Shown here: in pieces, positions 21,061 through 32,404 of the stretch
Position numbering within the stretch: the stretch's first letter is position 1
How the letters are laid out: each line of letters starts with the position of its first letter
NCBI GenBank assembly: GCA_022605405.1
Contig: JABYQQ010000005.1
Coordinates: 1-64,000 of the forward strand
DNA: 64,000 nt
Source: Earliella scabrosa
Taxonomy: Eukaryota > Basidiomycota > Agaricomycetes > Polyporales > Polyporaceae
Direction of reading: 5' to 3'
Notes under the pieces: generated by a model
The model's database searches: none
What the model was told of the DNA's origin: nothing
The model's input: the letters and a program-made list of their open reading frames with translations, nothing else
Program-made: the position numbers and the translations under genes

Positions 21061-24000
21061 ATGTCCGACAGCTCCTCGCGCCCAGCGAAGCGCGTTAGGA
21101 GCACGTTTAACACCCTCGAGCGCGAGCGCAACTTCAAGAACCCGCCAAAAGATGCCTCTGTCGTCCCGATCCTTAACGAGTTTGTCACCCCGCACCTCGA
21201 ATCCTTCAACGCTCTCTTCGACGACTCTGGCCTTCCTGCCGGTGATGGGGACGGCAGAGGCTTGCTGCATCTGGGCATAGATGAGATTGGCAAGCGCGTG
21301 GTGTTTGATGGCAAGGGCGACATCGGCGCAGAAAGCGGACAGAGAGGATGGGGTAACCGTCTATCCAGTGAGTGCTCCGTTCATTCAGTGCACCCACACG
21401 AGATGAATGAATTTCAAGTGTGGTACGAACAGGTTACTGTCGCGCGTCCGATGGTTCCCGAGCGAGACAAGGACGCTGTCGAGCGGAGAGTATTCCCCAC
21501 TGAGGCAAGTCGACATGAGCAGACCTTGGCCCACACCATACCTACCCAGTCTCTTTGCATTAACAGGCTCGCGAACGTCTCACATCTTACCGAGGGCGGA
21601 TGGTCGTCAAATTATGCTGGCAGGTAAATGACGGACCAGTCGAGGTGGAAATGCGAGATTGCGGTCTCCTCCCGATTATGGTCAGAGTAAGTACAGTGCA
21701 ATAAACTACGATGACGCCATTCTGATCCCTATCCCTGCAAGTCCGCAAGGTGTAACTTACGAGGCATGTCTTCTGCAGACCTTGTCAAACATCACGAAGA
21801 ACCGGAGGAATTTGGCGGATATTTCATCATAAACGGAAACGAACGTCTCATCCGGTACCTCATCCTTCCCCGACGACATCATGTCATTTCTCTCGTTCGA
21901 CCGTCTTTCGTCAACCGAGGCCCTTCATATACCCCCTACGCCGTCCAGATCCGTTGCGTCCGTCCTGACCAGACCAGCGTCACTAATACCCTCCACTACC
22001 TCTCCAATGGCAGCGCAATGCTCCGCTTCAGCTGGCGAAAGCAGGAGTATGTTATCCCCATCATGCTGATCCTCAAAGCTCTGGTATCTGCCTCAGACAA
22101 GGAGATCTTTGAGGGCGTCATGATGCAAGACTATGAAGACACGTTCCTGTCCGATCGGGTAGAACTGCTCTTACGAAGCTTCAAGATGTATAGTCTCTAC
22201 ACCGGCGACCAGTGCCTGCAGTACCTGGGCGACAAGTTCCGTGTGGTGGTCAACATGCCAGAGGACTGGACCAATCAGGCTATTGGTGTTTGGCTGATTA
22301 ATAAGGTTGTCCTTGTGCACCTCCAGAACCCTAGGGATAAGTTCCGGATGCTTCTGTAGGTTCGTCTTGTATGTTTGTTCTATCAATGCTGATGAGTACT
22401 GCACAAGCTTCATGTTGAGGAAGCTGTATGCGCTGGTCTCAAAGTCATGTAGCGTCGACAATCCCGATTCTCCTCAACACCAGGAAGTGCTTCTCCCCGG
22501 CACACTTTATGCGATGATCATCAAAGAGCGTTTGGAAGAAGCACTCAACAGCTTCCGTGAAGCTATCGCCCTGGACGTCCGGAACTCCAACCCTGCCGTT
22601 GACTTCTTTGACAGTATGTACATTCAGCCTCGTAACATGCGAAAGCTAAGACGTCTTTGTAGAGCGGTATATCAAGAAGGTCCTGGCACGTACAAATTAT
22701 GACATCGGCGCGAAGATGTCGAACTTCCTTGCAACGGGCAACCTTGTATCGCCCACTGGCCTGGACTTACAGCAGGCGTCAGGCTTCACCATCGTCGCGG
22801 AGAAGCTCAACTGGATGCGTTACATCAGTCATTTCCGCTCAATCCATCGAGGAGCGTTCTTCGCCGAACTGAAGACCACGACCGTCCGAAAACTGCTTCC
22901 CGAAGCATGGGGTGAATGAAACCTACCTCAGGTCCTGAGACAGAAGACTGATAACATTGTCCGACAGGCTTCCTCTGCCCTGTCCACACCCCTGATGGTT
23001 CTCCCTGCGGTCTTCTCAACCATCTTTCCCGCACTTGTCGCATCGTCACATCTCCCTTAGCAGTCGCTCACATCCCCGCCCTTCTCACCGCCCACGGTAT
23101 GACCCAGGCGTTCACACCCTCTGTCGCCGGAAAGCGCAACCTCTGCGTCCAACTTGACGGCCGGCTGATCGGCTGGGCCCCGCCCGCAGTCTGCAAGCAG
23201 CTTGCGACAAGCCTGCGTATATGGAAGACAGAAGGGAAGCACAATGTTCCCCTTGACCTGGAGATCGGGTATGTCCCGATATCCAAGGGGGGACAGTATC
23301 CGGGCCTGTACCTGTTCGCAAGCCGCTCGCGCATGATGCGGCCCGTGAAGTACCTCGCGAATGGGAAAGACGACCAGGTCGGCTCGTTCGAGCAGGTATA
23401 CATGGACATCGCGTGCACGCCGGCGGAAATCGAGGACGGTGTCTCGACACATGTCGAACATGCGCCGACGAACTTCCTCTCAATCTTGGCGAACCTTACG
23501 CCGTTCTCCGACTTCAACCAGGTGAGGAATCCCTGTCTATCGCCATCTTGCAGCAGACACTGAATGCCAAGGTTTGTCATACAGAGTCCGCGTAATATCT
23601 ACCAATGTCAGGTTCGTATGAGCGAGAACACCGGGAACCCCGTTCGTGACTTCTCATGACCGCTCTGTGTTTCCAGATGGGTAAGCAGACGATGGGAACC
23701 CCTGCAACCGCGCTGCAGCACCGCACGGACAACAAGCTTTATCGCCTACAAACGGGACAGACACCGGTCGTGAGGCCTGCGCTGCACAACACGTATGGGA
23801 TGGACTCGTTCCCGAACGGGACGAACGCGATCGTCGCGGTCATCTCATACACCGGCTACGACATGGAGGACGCCATGATCCTGAACAAGTCCGCGCACGA
23901 GCGAGGATTCGGTTACGGGACGGTGTACAAGTCGTACACGGTCGACCTGCAGGAACTGACCGGCTCACGTCGCTCGACGTCGTCTCCGACACTACACTTT

Positions 24001-25434
24001 GGACTGGGACCCGAGATAAGGACGCAGGAACCTAATCAACACCCTGCGACGAAGCTGATTGACATTGACGGCTTACCCCTTGTGGGAGCGAGGCTCAACC
24101 CCGGAGACCCCATTGCTGCGTACATCGATGACACCACCGGGCGCACAAAATTCTCAAAGTACAAGGGCGACGAAGTTGCATATGTTGACACCGTCCGCCT
24201 GCTCGGTATGCTTCTGTTCCCTCTTCCGTCCTCATCACGGCGCGCAATGCTCATTGTGCGGCAACTACAGGCAGCGACGCTGGAGATCAAGAGCTGCAGA
24301 AGATCAACATCACCCTGCGCATCACCCGCGCGCCCGTGATCGGCGACAAGTTCTCATCGCGACACGGCCAGAAGGGTGTCTGCTCGCAGAAGTGGCCTGC
24401 GATTGACATGCCGTTCACCGAGAGCGGCATGCAGCCCGACGTCATCATCAACCCGCACGCCTTCCCGTCCCGCATGACGATTGGCATGTTGGTCGAGAGC
24501 ATGGCAGGCAAAGCAGGTGCCATGCACGGCCTGGCACAGGACGCCACTCCCTTCCAGTAAGTCCCGTCCCGCCTCCCAACACCCCAGATCACGCAGCGTC
24601 GTGCTTCTGTGCGCGCGTTGCGATTGTCTAGTTCGTCCCTGACGATCCCCCGCACCGCACAGGTTCACGGAAGAAGACACGGCTATCGACTATTTTGGCG
24701 AGCAGCTCCTCGCCGCCGGCTACAACTACTACGGCAACGAGCCGATGTACTCTGGGATTACCGGCCAGGAGTTCGCAGCGGACATCTACATCGGCGTCGT
24801 CTACTACCAGCGCCTGCGACACATGGTCCTCGACAAGTTCCAAGTGCGCACAACGGGTCCCATCGACCCAGTGACGCGCCAGCCGGTCAAGGTAAGCCAG
24901 TACCACCACGCACTCCCCATAGGCATAGTAGAGGCTCACCACCGCCTACTACAGGGTCGTAAACGCGCGGGAGGTATTCGCTTCGGAGAGATGGAGCGTG
25001 ACGCGCTCATCGCGCACGGCACCGCGTTCCTCCTCCAAGACCGCCTCATGAACTGCTCCGACTACTCGACCGCCTGGGTCTGCCGGACGTGCGGCAGCCT
25101 GATCTCGCTCGGGTACGACGACGTCAGTCTAGGCGAGATGGTCATCGGCACCGCGGGCTCGCTCAAGCCCACCGGGCCCGGAGGCGAGTACTGCAGGGTG
25201 TGCCGCGCGGCCGCGGAGGAGGAAGACGCGCGGCAGCGGCAGGCGTTGGCTACTGGGCAGGCGGTACCTGCGAACGGACATGCCGATGTGCGTGTGTCGA
25301 TACCGTCGCAGCACGTCTTGGGTCCGGCTGCAAAGGGCGGGGACATGGACATCATCGCTGTGCCGTATGTCTTCAGGTACCTATGTGCGGAGCTTGCGTC
25401 GATGGGCATCAAGGTCTCACTGGAGGTTCGGTGA
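21061..25434 (+). CDS. RPA135: RNA polymerase I second-largest subunit
   Basis: Twelve exons: 21061-21367, 21419-21504, 21567-21686, 21742-22355, 22408-22613, 22663-22911, 22968-23521, 23585-23611, 23677-24205, 24271-24556, 24663-24891 and 24955-25434. They give 1228 residues, in line with yeast Rpa135 (about 1200). Family landmarks in order are [109 protein letters not shown] and the zinc site CRTC...CRVC near the C-terminus. It forms the Pol I active cleft with Rpa190 and transcribes rDNA in the nucleolus. Two splicing oddities are needed for the conserved protein: a GC-AG intron (21505-21566) and a 27-nt exon (23585-23611). The 25321-25434 end is a normal Rpa135 C-terminus. Confidence 0.95.
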
Positions 25435-26549
25435 GCATTGGGCCATGTTGACGATGTCGTGTTGCTGCTTCCATTTGCTCTGGCTTTCGCATAGATGACG
25501 ACTGTACTGTACTTACCACGCGCCGCCGTGTAGGTCGCGCTGCAAAAGTAGCTTCTTGAAGCCATTCCTGCGTACTTAATCATCTCTTATCGCAGTTGGC
25601 TCGCACCACTTTGATCCAGAGTGCGAGAGAACGGAATGATCATTCAAAGGAGTGTGAGGAGGAAGCGAGAATAGCTTCAAGGAGTGGACGCCGCGACCAA
25701 CAGCGCGCGCAGAGAGGGTAGGGAAGGATGCTCAGTACAGTACGTATATGTCTCCCCGATGAGGTCACAAAGATGGGCATGAAATCCGTGATTAGGCTGA
25801 AGTAATGTACTGAGTAAGCGGTGAAGTGTCCGGATTGGTAGCGGTCTTCGAGACTGCCGTGTCCTTGAATTTGCGTATATACTTTTGGCATCTCTCGGTG
25901 GCAGCTTCCAGGTCGTTGCCGAGAAGCTTCTCAAGTCTATAAACCCTGTAGAAAGTTCAGTTCAGACATGCATCCCTCGTTTGTATGAAGACAAGTCAAG
26001 AGGAAGAGAACAGAAACAACCTCCCGTTGCATGTCTGCATCGAAGCAAGACACGTTCACCAAGACCCGCTCTTACGCCAATCCACAGTCCAAGAGGAAGG
26101 GATGCATTACAGAGTTATATACGCATGAACGAACGGGGCTGGGAAACGAACGGGCAGAGAGACCATGCAACTAGGCAAGACACAAAACAAGAGGAAAGAG
26201 AGAGAGGTGCATATGACGACATACCAGCCACGACAACCAACTACTGTCAGACAGACGGCAAGAACGATGGTACGAGACGAGCATTGCGTGTGTCGGGACG
26301 AGAGTGCGAGTGCGAGTGTATGAGGAAAAGTGGAGAGTGTGCGAAGCCGATCAGCTCGAGTCCAGACCGAGGCCGTTCTGGTATATACGGTATAAGTTTA
26401 GGATGTGGTGGTCCACGCTCAGCCGCGGAACGGTCACCGACAGCCGGCGGTCGATGTTCGAGCTCACGCGGGTCGGAGACAGCAGTGGACTCGCCACGCT
26501 TATGTTCGACCGCGGAGTGCTACCGCCGCTCCGGTCCCCGCTGCTATGC
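25435..26549. other. 1.1-kb convergent intergenic region
   Basis: It lies between the RPA135 stop and the stop of the histone-fold gene. Short open frames on both strands, for example 25677-25934 minus, have no family likeness. No repeat or RNA gene was seen. Confidence 0.45.
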
Positions 26550-29500
26550 TCACTGCAAAGGGATAACGCTCGAATCAACCTGTCCGCCCCCTCCCAAGAA
26601 CAGTGCAACTAACCCGCGCTCGACCTCTTCGTTGCCCTTCGTCGCCAGCGCCAACGCGTCCTCAAGGGTCGACTTTGTTGTGGGTTCCTCGACCGGGATC
26701 GGTATAGGGTCCTTGAGGGGAACGCCGCTCTTGACGAGGAACATGTCGACAAGCAGTCGGCACTCTTCCGCCGACGTCGCAACGTTCAGCAGGCGCCGCA
26801 GATCTTCGGCTTCGGACGCAGACACCGTGGGTGCAGCGGGAGCCGGCGGGGGTGGCGGCTCAGAGGGCGTGATGGGACTCCTGGACGCCGAGCGTGATGC
26901 ATAGCCGCTTTCTGCCTTCGCGTGGATGGATCTCCTGTCAACGGTAGAGGTTGGTGATGTGGCCAAGGTGCTCCGTGGGCGCTCTGATGTGTCGAGCTTG
27001 ACAGGATGGCCGTTTAGCGCAATTGGCCTCCTCGCGACCGGAGATGAGATGGGTGACGCCGTAGGAGTGCTATCTCTGCTATCGTCTGCCACTCGGGCAT
27101 GGCGTCCGTTCACAACACGACCTTCTGCGATAGATTCCGTCGCAAGGGAGCTCGATGGAGAGACCAGCGAGTCCTCCAGCGGTGGCACAGCTTTGCGCGC
27201 CGTCCCACGACGTGAGAGGCTTGCGGGCTGTGACGATACGGCGAAGTCCTCCGTTGAGGTCTGGGTCGACGGTGTGTTCGATGCGGGCGGCGAGGAAGCA
27301 AGGATGGAAGCGGCAGTCTGCAGGACAGGGGGGCGAGGCGGAGGGGTCGCGACTACAACGTTAGGGTATGGGTTGCTCGCGCCAGCGACGTTGGGTATCG
27401 ACCGCTTGTTGGTGATGGAGCCCCCCTTGTACGACGGCGGGGGCGGGGACGTGGGATGGATCTTCGAGCCCTTCCGCGAGAGCGATCGGGGAGTCTTCGG
27501 GGGTTCCTCGTTGATGCTCCCGTTGAGGCTCTCCCTCGACCCCCCAAGCGTGAGCCGCGACATCATGCGCTGCAGACGGCCGGAGCGCGTCTTCGACGAC
27601 TCGAACGAGATAACGCTCCCGTTCACGCTAGGGTTGTACGCAGGCTCCTCCGGAGGACCGGCATCAAGGAACGCGATAAGGTCTTGCGCAGCCCTCGAAA
27701 GGTGGGGCTTGTGGGGGGTCGAGGGTGGGGAGCGAGGACTAGTCGCGGATGGACTCACAACCTGATCTGCGTCCTCCCCGTCCGACCCAGCCATGACCTC
27801 GTCCAAATCCATCGACTCCCTGCTCTTTTGGACCTTCCCCTTCCTCTTCGGCATCCCAGGCTGCGGCTGCGGCGATGACCCAACGGGCGCCGCGTTCTGA
27901 GATCCCACCCTCCCCGGACCATGCTTCGACGACGAACTCTTCCTTACTATCCCATCCTCATGTCGCGGATGGGGAACGTTGGAGATAGAGATGGAGCGCA
28001 AGCGCTGGTCGGCCGCAGCTCGCGCAGACGTGCTGGAGGCCGTGAAGCTGGTGTTGCGCATTCTTGCTGCAGCGTTTGACTGGAAAGGAGGTGCGTTGCC
28101 GTTGTTGGAAGAGCTCGACTCCTCTTCGTCCTCGACAATGGAGTCCACGTGGCGGAGCGTCGGGCGGCCGTTCGCGACCGCGCTGCGTTTTGGCTCGGAC
28201 ATCAGTGGTGGTGGTGTGGCGGCGACGCCGCCATCTCGGCCATTCTCAGCTTGCCCCGCTCGACGGCTCATCCGTTCCCGCTCAATGCGCTCCTGCTTGT
28301 AGACCTAGTCCGCTGTCAGGCACAGCACAATTTAGACTCTATTACCTCGATCGCGCACCTCCATGCTCTTCAGTCGATCAGGGGTGAGCGACACCTTCAT
28401 CGTTGCGCCAGAGCGCATGAGCTCGTCGAACTCTTGCTGGAGCTCGTCGTCCTCCTGCGGGGAGCCAGGCAGGCAGTGATGTGAGAAAGAGACAAGGTTG
28501 AGAGGGAAACGCGGGCGGCGGGCTTGCCTCGAACTCTGGGTATTCGCGGTTGATCCCATTTTCGTTCTGTGATCGCGCTAGCCCGGCGTTTGCCGGCTCG
28601 TGCTTGTCGCTAAGCGTCCGCGCGTGGAAAATCTTCGCGCCTTTGACTTTCTCGAGGGACGTCCGTCGCGACTCGCCTGAACCCACAACCGTCGACTTCT
28701 GCGAGTCGCTCGACACACGGCCCTTGGCAGGCGCAGCAGTCGACTCTCCTCCAAACGGCGACGACGTGGACGTCCTGGGCACCGCGATCTTGTCCATGCT
28801 CCTCGAGAACGACTTGCTCCGCCGCGGCCGCTGCGCCTTCGTCAACGCCTCAATGTGCTGGTACACTGTTTGACACGCCCGTCACATCGTTCGCTTAGCC
28901 TTGGCATTGCTCATTTCCGTCCCGCGATCGAGTGTGAAACGCACCTTTCATAGCCTTGAACATCCCGTATATGGCGTCGTCCTCGCCGAGCGCAATGAAG
29001 AGGTCTTGCACGGTCGCGACCGTCCGACTGCTGTCCCGGGCAGCGACACGACCTACGTTCGAGAGTACATGCCTACGACCGGTCGTTAAGACGGGGGATG
29101 TAACGCGAGCATTAAGGGACTCACTCGCAGATGGCCCTGAAGAACAACACGAACGTCAGATACCGAGATGAGACGCAAGACACACGGCAACCAGCCCGGC
29201 ACGTTCAAACGCCACGATGAGAACTCGCACGACATCCCTCATCAATACTACAAGAACATCGACGTTCTCGAAGCGCACTCAATACTCCTAGCCACGCGTG
29301 CGAGAACAGACCCGGACGCGTACGGCGAAGGGAGATATGCAACCCCGAGGACACAGAGCACTTCAGAACCAACATCCGCCATTCCTATCTCCGCAAAATC
29401 CCCCATAGACCGCCAAATAGTCGCCTCCTCGTCCACATGCGCGTGAAGCGGCACGAAGTCCGAGTGGTCACAGAGGCGCCGCTACGTCAATAGCACCATT

Positions 29501-30575
29501 AGGCCGCTGCCTAGGCTACTAATGCCACACAAACGCAGAGCTGAGTATGCCACCTCCGCGATACCCGCAACGGAATTTGACGCTGCATTGCGTGCAGCGT
29601 TTGGGAAGAGACAAGGGGTAGACACTTCCGGACACATAGTGCTTGCGGGCTGTCGGGACGCAGTGCGATCAAACGTTCGCTCGCTGTCGCACGACGTCCC
29701 GCCAAGCACTAGCAAGCGTCATTCGGGAAATTGTATGTAGATGGGGTCTTTACAGGTTCTTGCGTGCGGACGGAGTTCATAGTGCCCGGGCATGCTTGCC
29801 AAACCAAACAGAGAGGAAATGATCACTCACTCAAGGATAGCTGTTAGGTACAGCGCTGCTGGGGCCAACAGGGCAGGATTGGGAGGAGTCGTCGAGCCGG
29901 CAGCTTCCATGCGTTGCTGAAGACGTTTCTCGGCGTCGGCATCCTCGTCCGAGTCGTTCATAGTCGAGTACGCCTCGCATTTGAGACGTAGTAGCTGGCG
30001 CAAGCGGAGACAGAGCGTCAATACTACATAACATACCACACGTCCAGCACAGCACCGCGCGCACGTCCAGAACCCAGCAATGCGGGGTCAAGACCTGCCA
30101 GGACTTGTCCAACTGTAATGGCACGGAATGAGGGAGCAGAGGTTCGAGGGGGAGGTCTTCGTGTCGAACACGGAGCTCGGCGTGATCGAGCGGGCCGGGG
30201 CTTGGACATGGGCGCGGCGCCAACTAGCACACTCACCTCGAACGACCATTGCAGGTCAAAGTCTTGCGTGTCTCCGTTACTCCGCGCCGACGAGGGCGAG
30301 CGCGCGGTGCCTGTGCGGTCCCAGTATGCCTTGAGCTCGACCTCGGCCTCGAGGAGGGCCTCCTTGCCGAGGCTGGTGGGCAGGACGCGGAGAAGCGCGG
30401 GCTTTAGGCGGTCTGTGGCGAGCGAGCGAGCGACGGCGAGGATGTTGTAGAGGATCTCGTCGACGAGGACGTTGATCGAGTGCAGCGCCTCGGGTTTGAG
30501 CTTGATGGGTCGGACGTCGGAGAGGATGACCTCGGCGGAGCGTGCGGATATGTACGTGGGACACTGGTCAGACAT
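26550..30575 (-). CDS. Large protein with H2A-like histone fold, function unknown
   Basis: Seven exons (30237-30575, 29831-29994, 29125-29136, 28945-29072, 28528-28865, 28359-28454, 26550-28295) join in phase to give 940 residues. Residues about 115-210 read ALLAPAALYLTAILEAICE, then HVLSNVGRVAARDSSR, then VATVQDLFIALGEDDAIYG. This follows histone H2A helix 2 to helix 3 (AxYLxAxLE...A...A.D..R......L..A...D). The first exon (ISARSAEVILSDVRPIKL...) is helical and may be a partner fold. After DELMRSGATMKVSLTPDRLK and a short charged helix, the last 580 residues are Ser/Pro-rich and low-complexity. Building the fold needs a 12-nt exon (29125-29136) and a GC-AG intron (28455-28527). The 694-nt intron 2 is unusually long for this genome. 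Histone-like pairing or DNA binding is inferred only. Confidence 0.75.
29125..29136 (-). other. 12-nt micro-exon in the histone-fold gene
   Basis: It is flanked by TTCTTCAG and GTGAGTCC on the minus strand and encodes the middle of the helix (ILE-AIC-EHV). Phase 2 enters and leaves, and both split codons become GAG. Confidence 0.7.
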
Positions 30576-30937
30576 GGCGAGAACGTCGAGGGAGGAGAAG
30601 GGCGGGAGGTCTCCGATGAGAAGTTAGAACATAGTCGGCGGGAGGAAGAGGTACGCTGCGGCGAGATGAGGCTGAGGCGCGGGCGCGGACGCGTTTGAGG
30701 TGGCGAGGTGGCGGCCCACGTCCTCGAGCTCGGCCAGATCCCGTCTGCCGATTCTGTTCCGCTCGTCTGCGTGGGCAATGATCTCACATCACAAACTAGG
30801 ACTACGCCTGATCTCCCGACTACCCGACAGTTCTAGTCTGACAATCTGCTTCCAGTTGCTCGTGTTGCTCCCACATACACCACCCCAAACGTATCTACAT
30901 CCGAGGCTAATCCCTTCTCGCCATCCCAGCGTTGCCC

Positions 30938-32404
30938 TCACAGCTCACCCTCCTCCTTCTCTCCATCTTGCGGCACCGGAGGTTGCGAGGCTGGGTCCGA
31001 GGACGACAGAGCCTCCTCCGGTCCAGCGCCATGCTGAGGCGAACCCGCCCTGAGTCCGCTGCCGCCGTCAGTCCGCTTCGAGGGAGACGCGCTGACATTG
31101 AATCGCCTAGGCAGTTTCAGGACCAGCTTCAGAGAAGGCGTCGTGCTTCCACCGCCGGCATCTGACTGTCCCTCTCGTCCTCCATCATTGACGTCTTCCG
31201 CAGACCCTTCTCCTGCGACGCTCGGCCGATCACCTGCCACCCCTCCACCACGACCCCCGTTCCCGTCGCCATCCGCCGTCACGCCCTCGGCGTGCGGTTC
31301 AGACGCGTGAGGAGCGGCGTCCGCGGCGGCGGGCGCAGCGTCTGCTTCTTCCCCACCAAACAGCACCAGCCCCTTCTGGACCATTTGCGAGACCTCGGCC
31401 GAGGGCATGTCGGCGTAGTACGCGCTGTAGTTGTCCTGCGCGTCGTACCCGCCCGCGTAGTTCAGGTACTCGTCGTCGATAATCCGCCGCAAGAGCGCTA
31501 GCGTGCCCTCCGGTGTCTTCCCCGCGAACTCGGCCGCGGCGACTTTATCGGCCAGCCGTCGGGACCCGCGCGAGATCACCGTAGCGTTGGATCTGCGCCC
31601 TTGCCATTTGAAGCACATGATGTTCTCGAGGACCTGTAAGCAGCACGGTATGAGTGACCGCGACAATGTATCTTCCATACCGGGTACAATAGAAATAGAA
31701 CGTACCTTTGCACCAAGCCATTGGTGCCGTTCCTTAGAGATAGGATGCATACTGACGGGACATGGCACTGCCATGTACGCCGGGAGGACCTCAGACGGGA
31801 GCGGGCGGGGCCGCCGCGCCTCCGCGTGCGCCTGAGGTAGGTACGACTGGCGCAGCCTGCCACTATGCAAGCTCGTCCGATGATGCGAGAGCAGTTTGTC
31901 GGCGGACTCAAACTGCTGGTCACAGCCTACCAGAGATAACGTCAGTCGTGACACAACGCGGGCGCGTCTCCCTTACCTACCCTCGTACCCACATCTCAGC
32001 GGCGTCTTGCTGTGTTTGCGCAAGTGTTTCACAAGGCTCGCCTTGTTCATGTACTTGTTTGATATACAGCCATGCCACTGACACGCGTATGTGCCCTGGG
32101 GGGAGTGTTCGTAAGCTGACTAGGCATGATAGGACGGGGCGAACAAACGTACCCATTCTTCGCGATCACCTGCGTGTATCACGAGGTGCGTATGGAGCGC
32201 AGCCATCGAGTTCAGTACGGCGCTACATCCGGACCACAGGCAGGGCGTCTCCCGCAGGCATCTATACGACTCCTCCGCAACAGCTACCGCTTCCTCATCT
32301 GCGCATCACGGACAAAAATAAGTCTCGAGAAATGCAGGACAGCGGGAATACACGCCACCTTCTTCTTCCTGCTTATCGTCGTCATTCGTGTTCGCATCTG
32401 TCAT
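30938..32404 (-). CDS. C2H2 zinc-finger protein (possibly the 3' part of a longer gene)
   Basis: Minus-strand exons 32359-32404, 32153-32298, 31981-32095, about 31706-31926, then 30938 to about 31636. After an acidic start it has clustered C2H2-like units: CLWSGC with HTHLVIH, CQWHGC with SLVKHLRKH, and CDQQFESADKLLSHHRTSLH. Next comes a conserved-looking segment (LPAYMAVPCPVSMHPISK, ERHQWLGAKVLENIM) and an acidic/Ser-rich tail ending DGEKEEGEL. Such finger clusters bind DNA or RNA; arrangement plus tail recall chromatin-remodeller accessory subunits, but I cannot assign one. The first ATG at 32404 overlaps the stop region of the upstream gene in another frame, so an intron that skips that stop may join the two genes. 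Confidence 0.65.

Noticed and set aside
25885..26904. Plus-strand 339-codon open frame downstream of RPA135
   Set aside because: Low-complexity, half of it antisense to the neighbouring gene, without splice partners or homology.
26926..27765. Plus-strand 279-codon open frame
   Set aside because: Antisense to the low-complexity tail of the histone-fold gene; no family resemblance.
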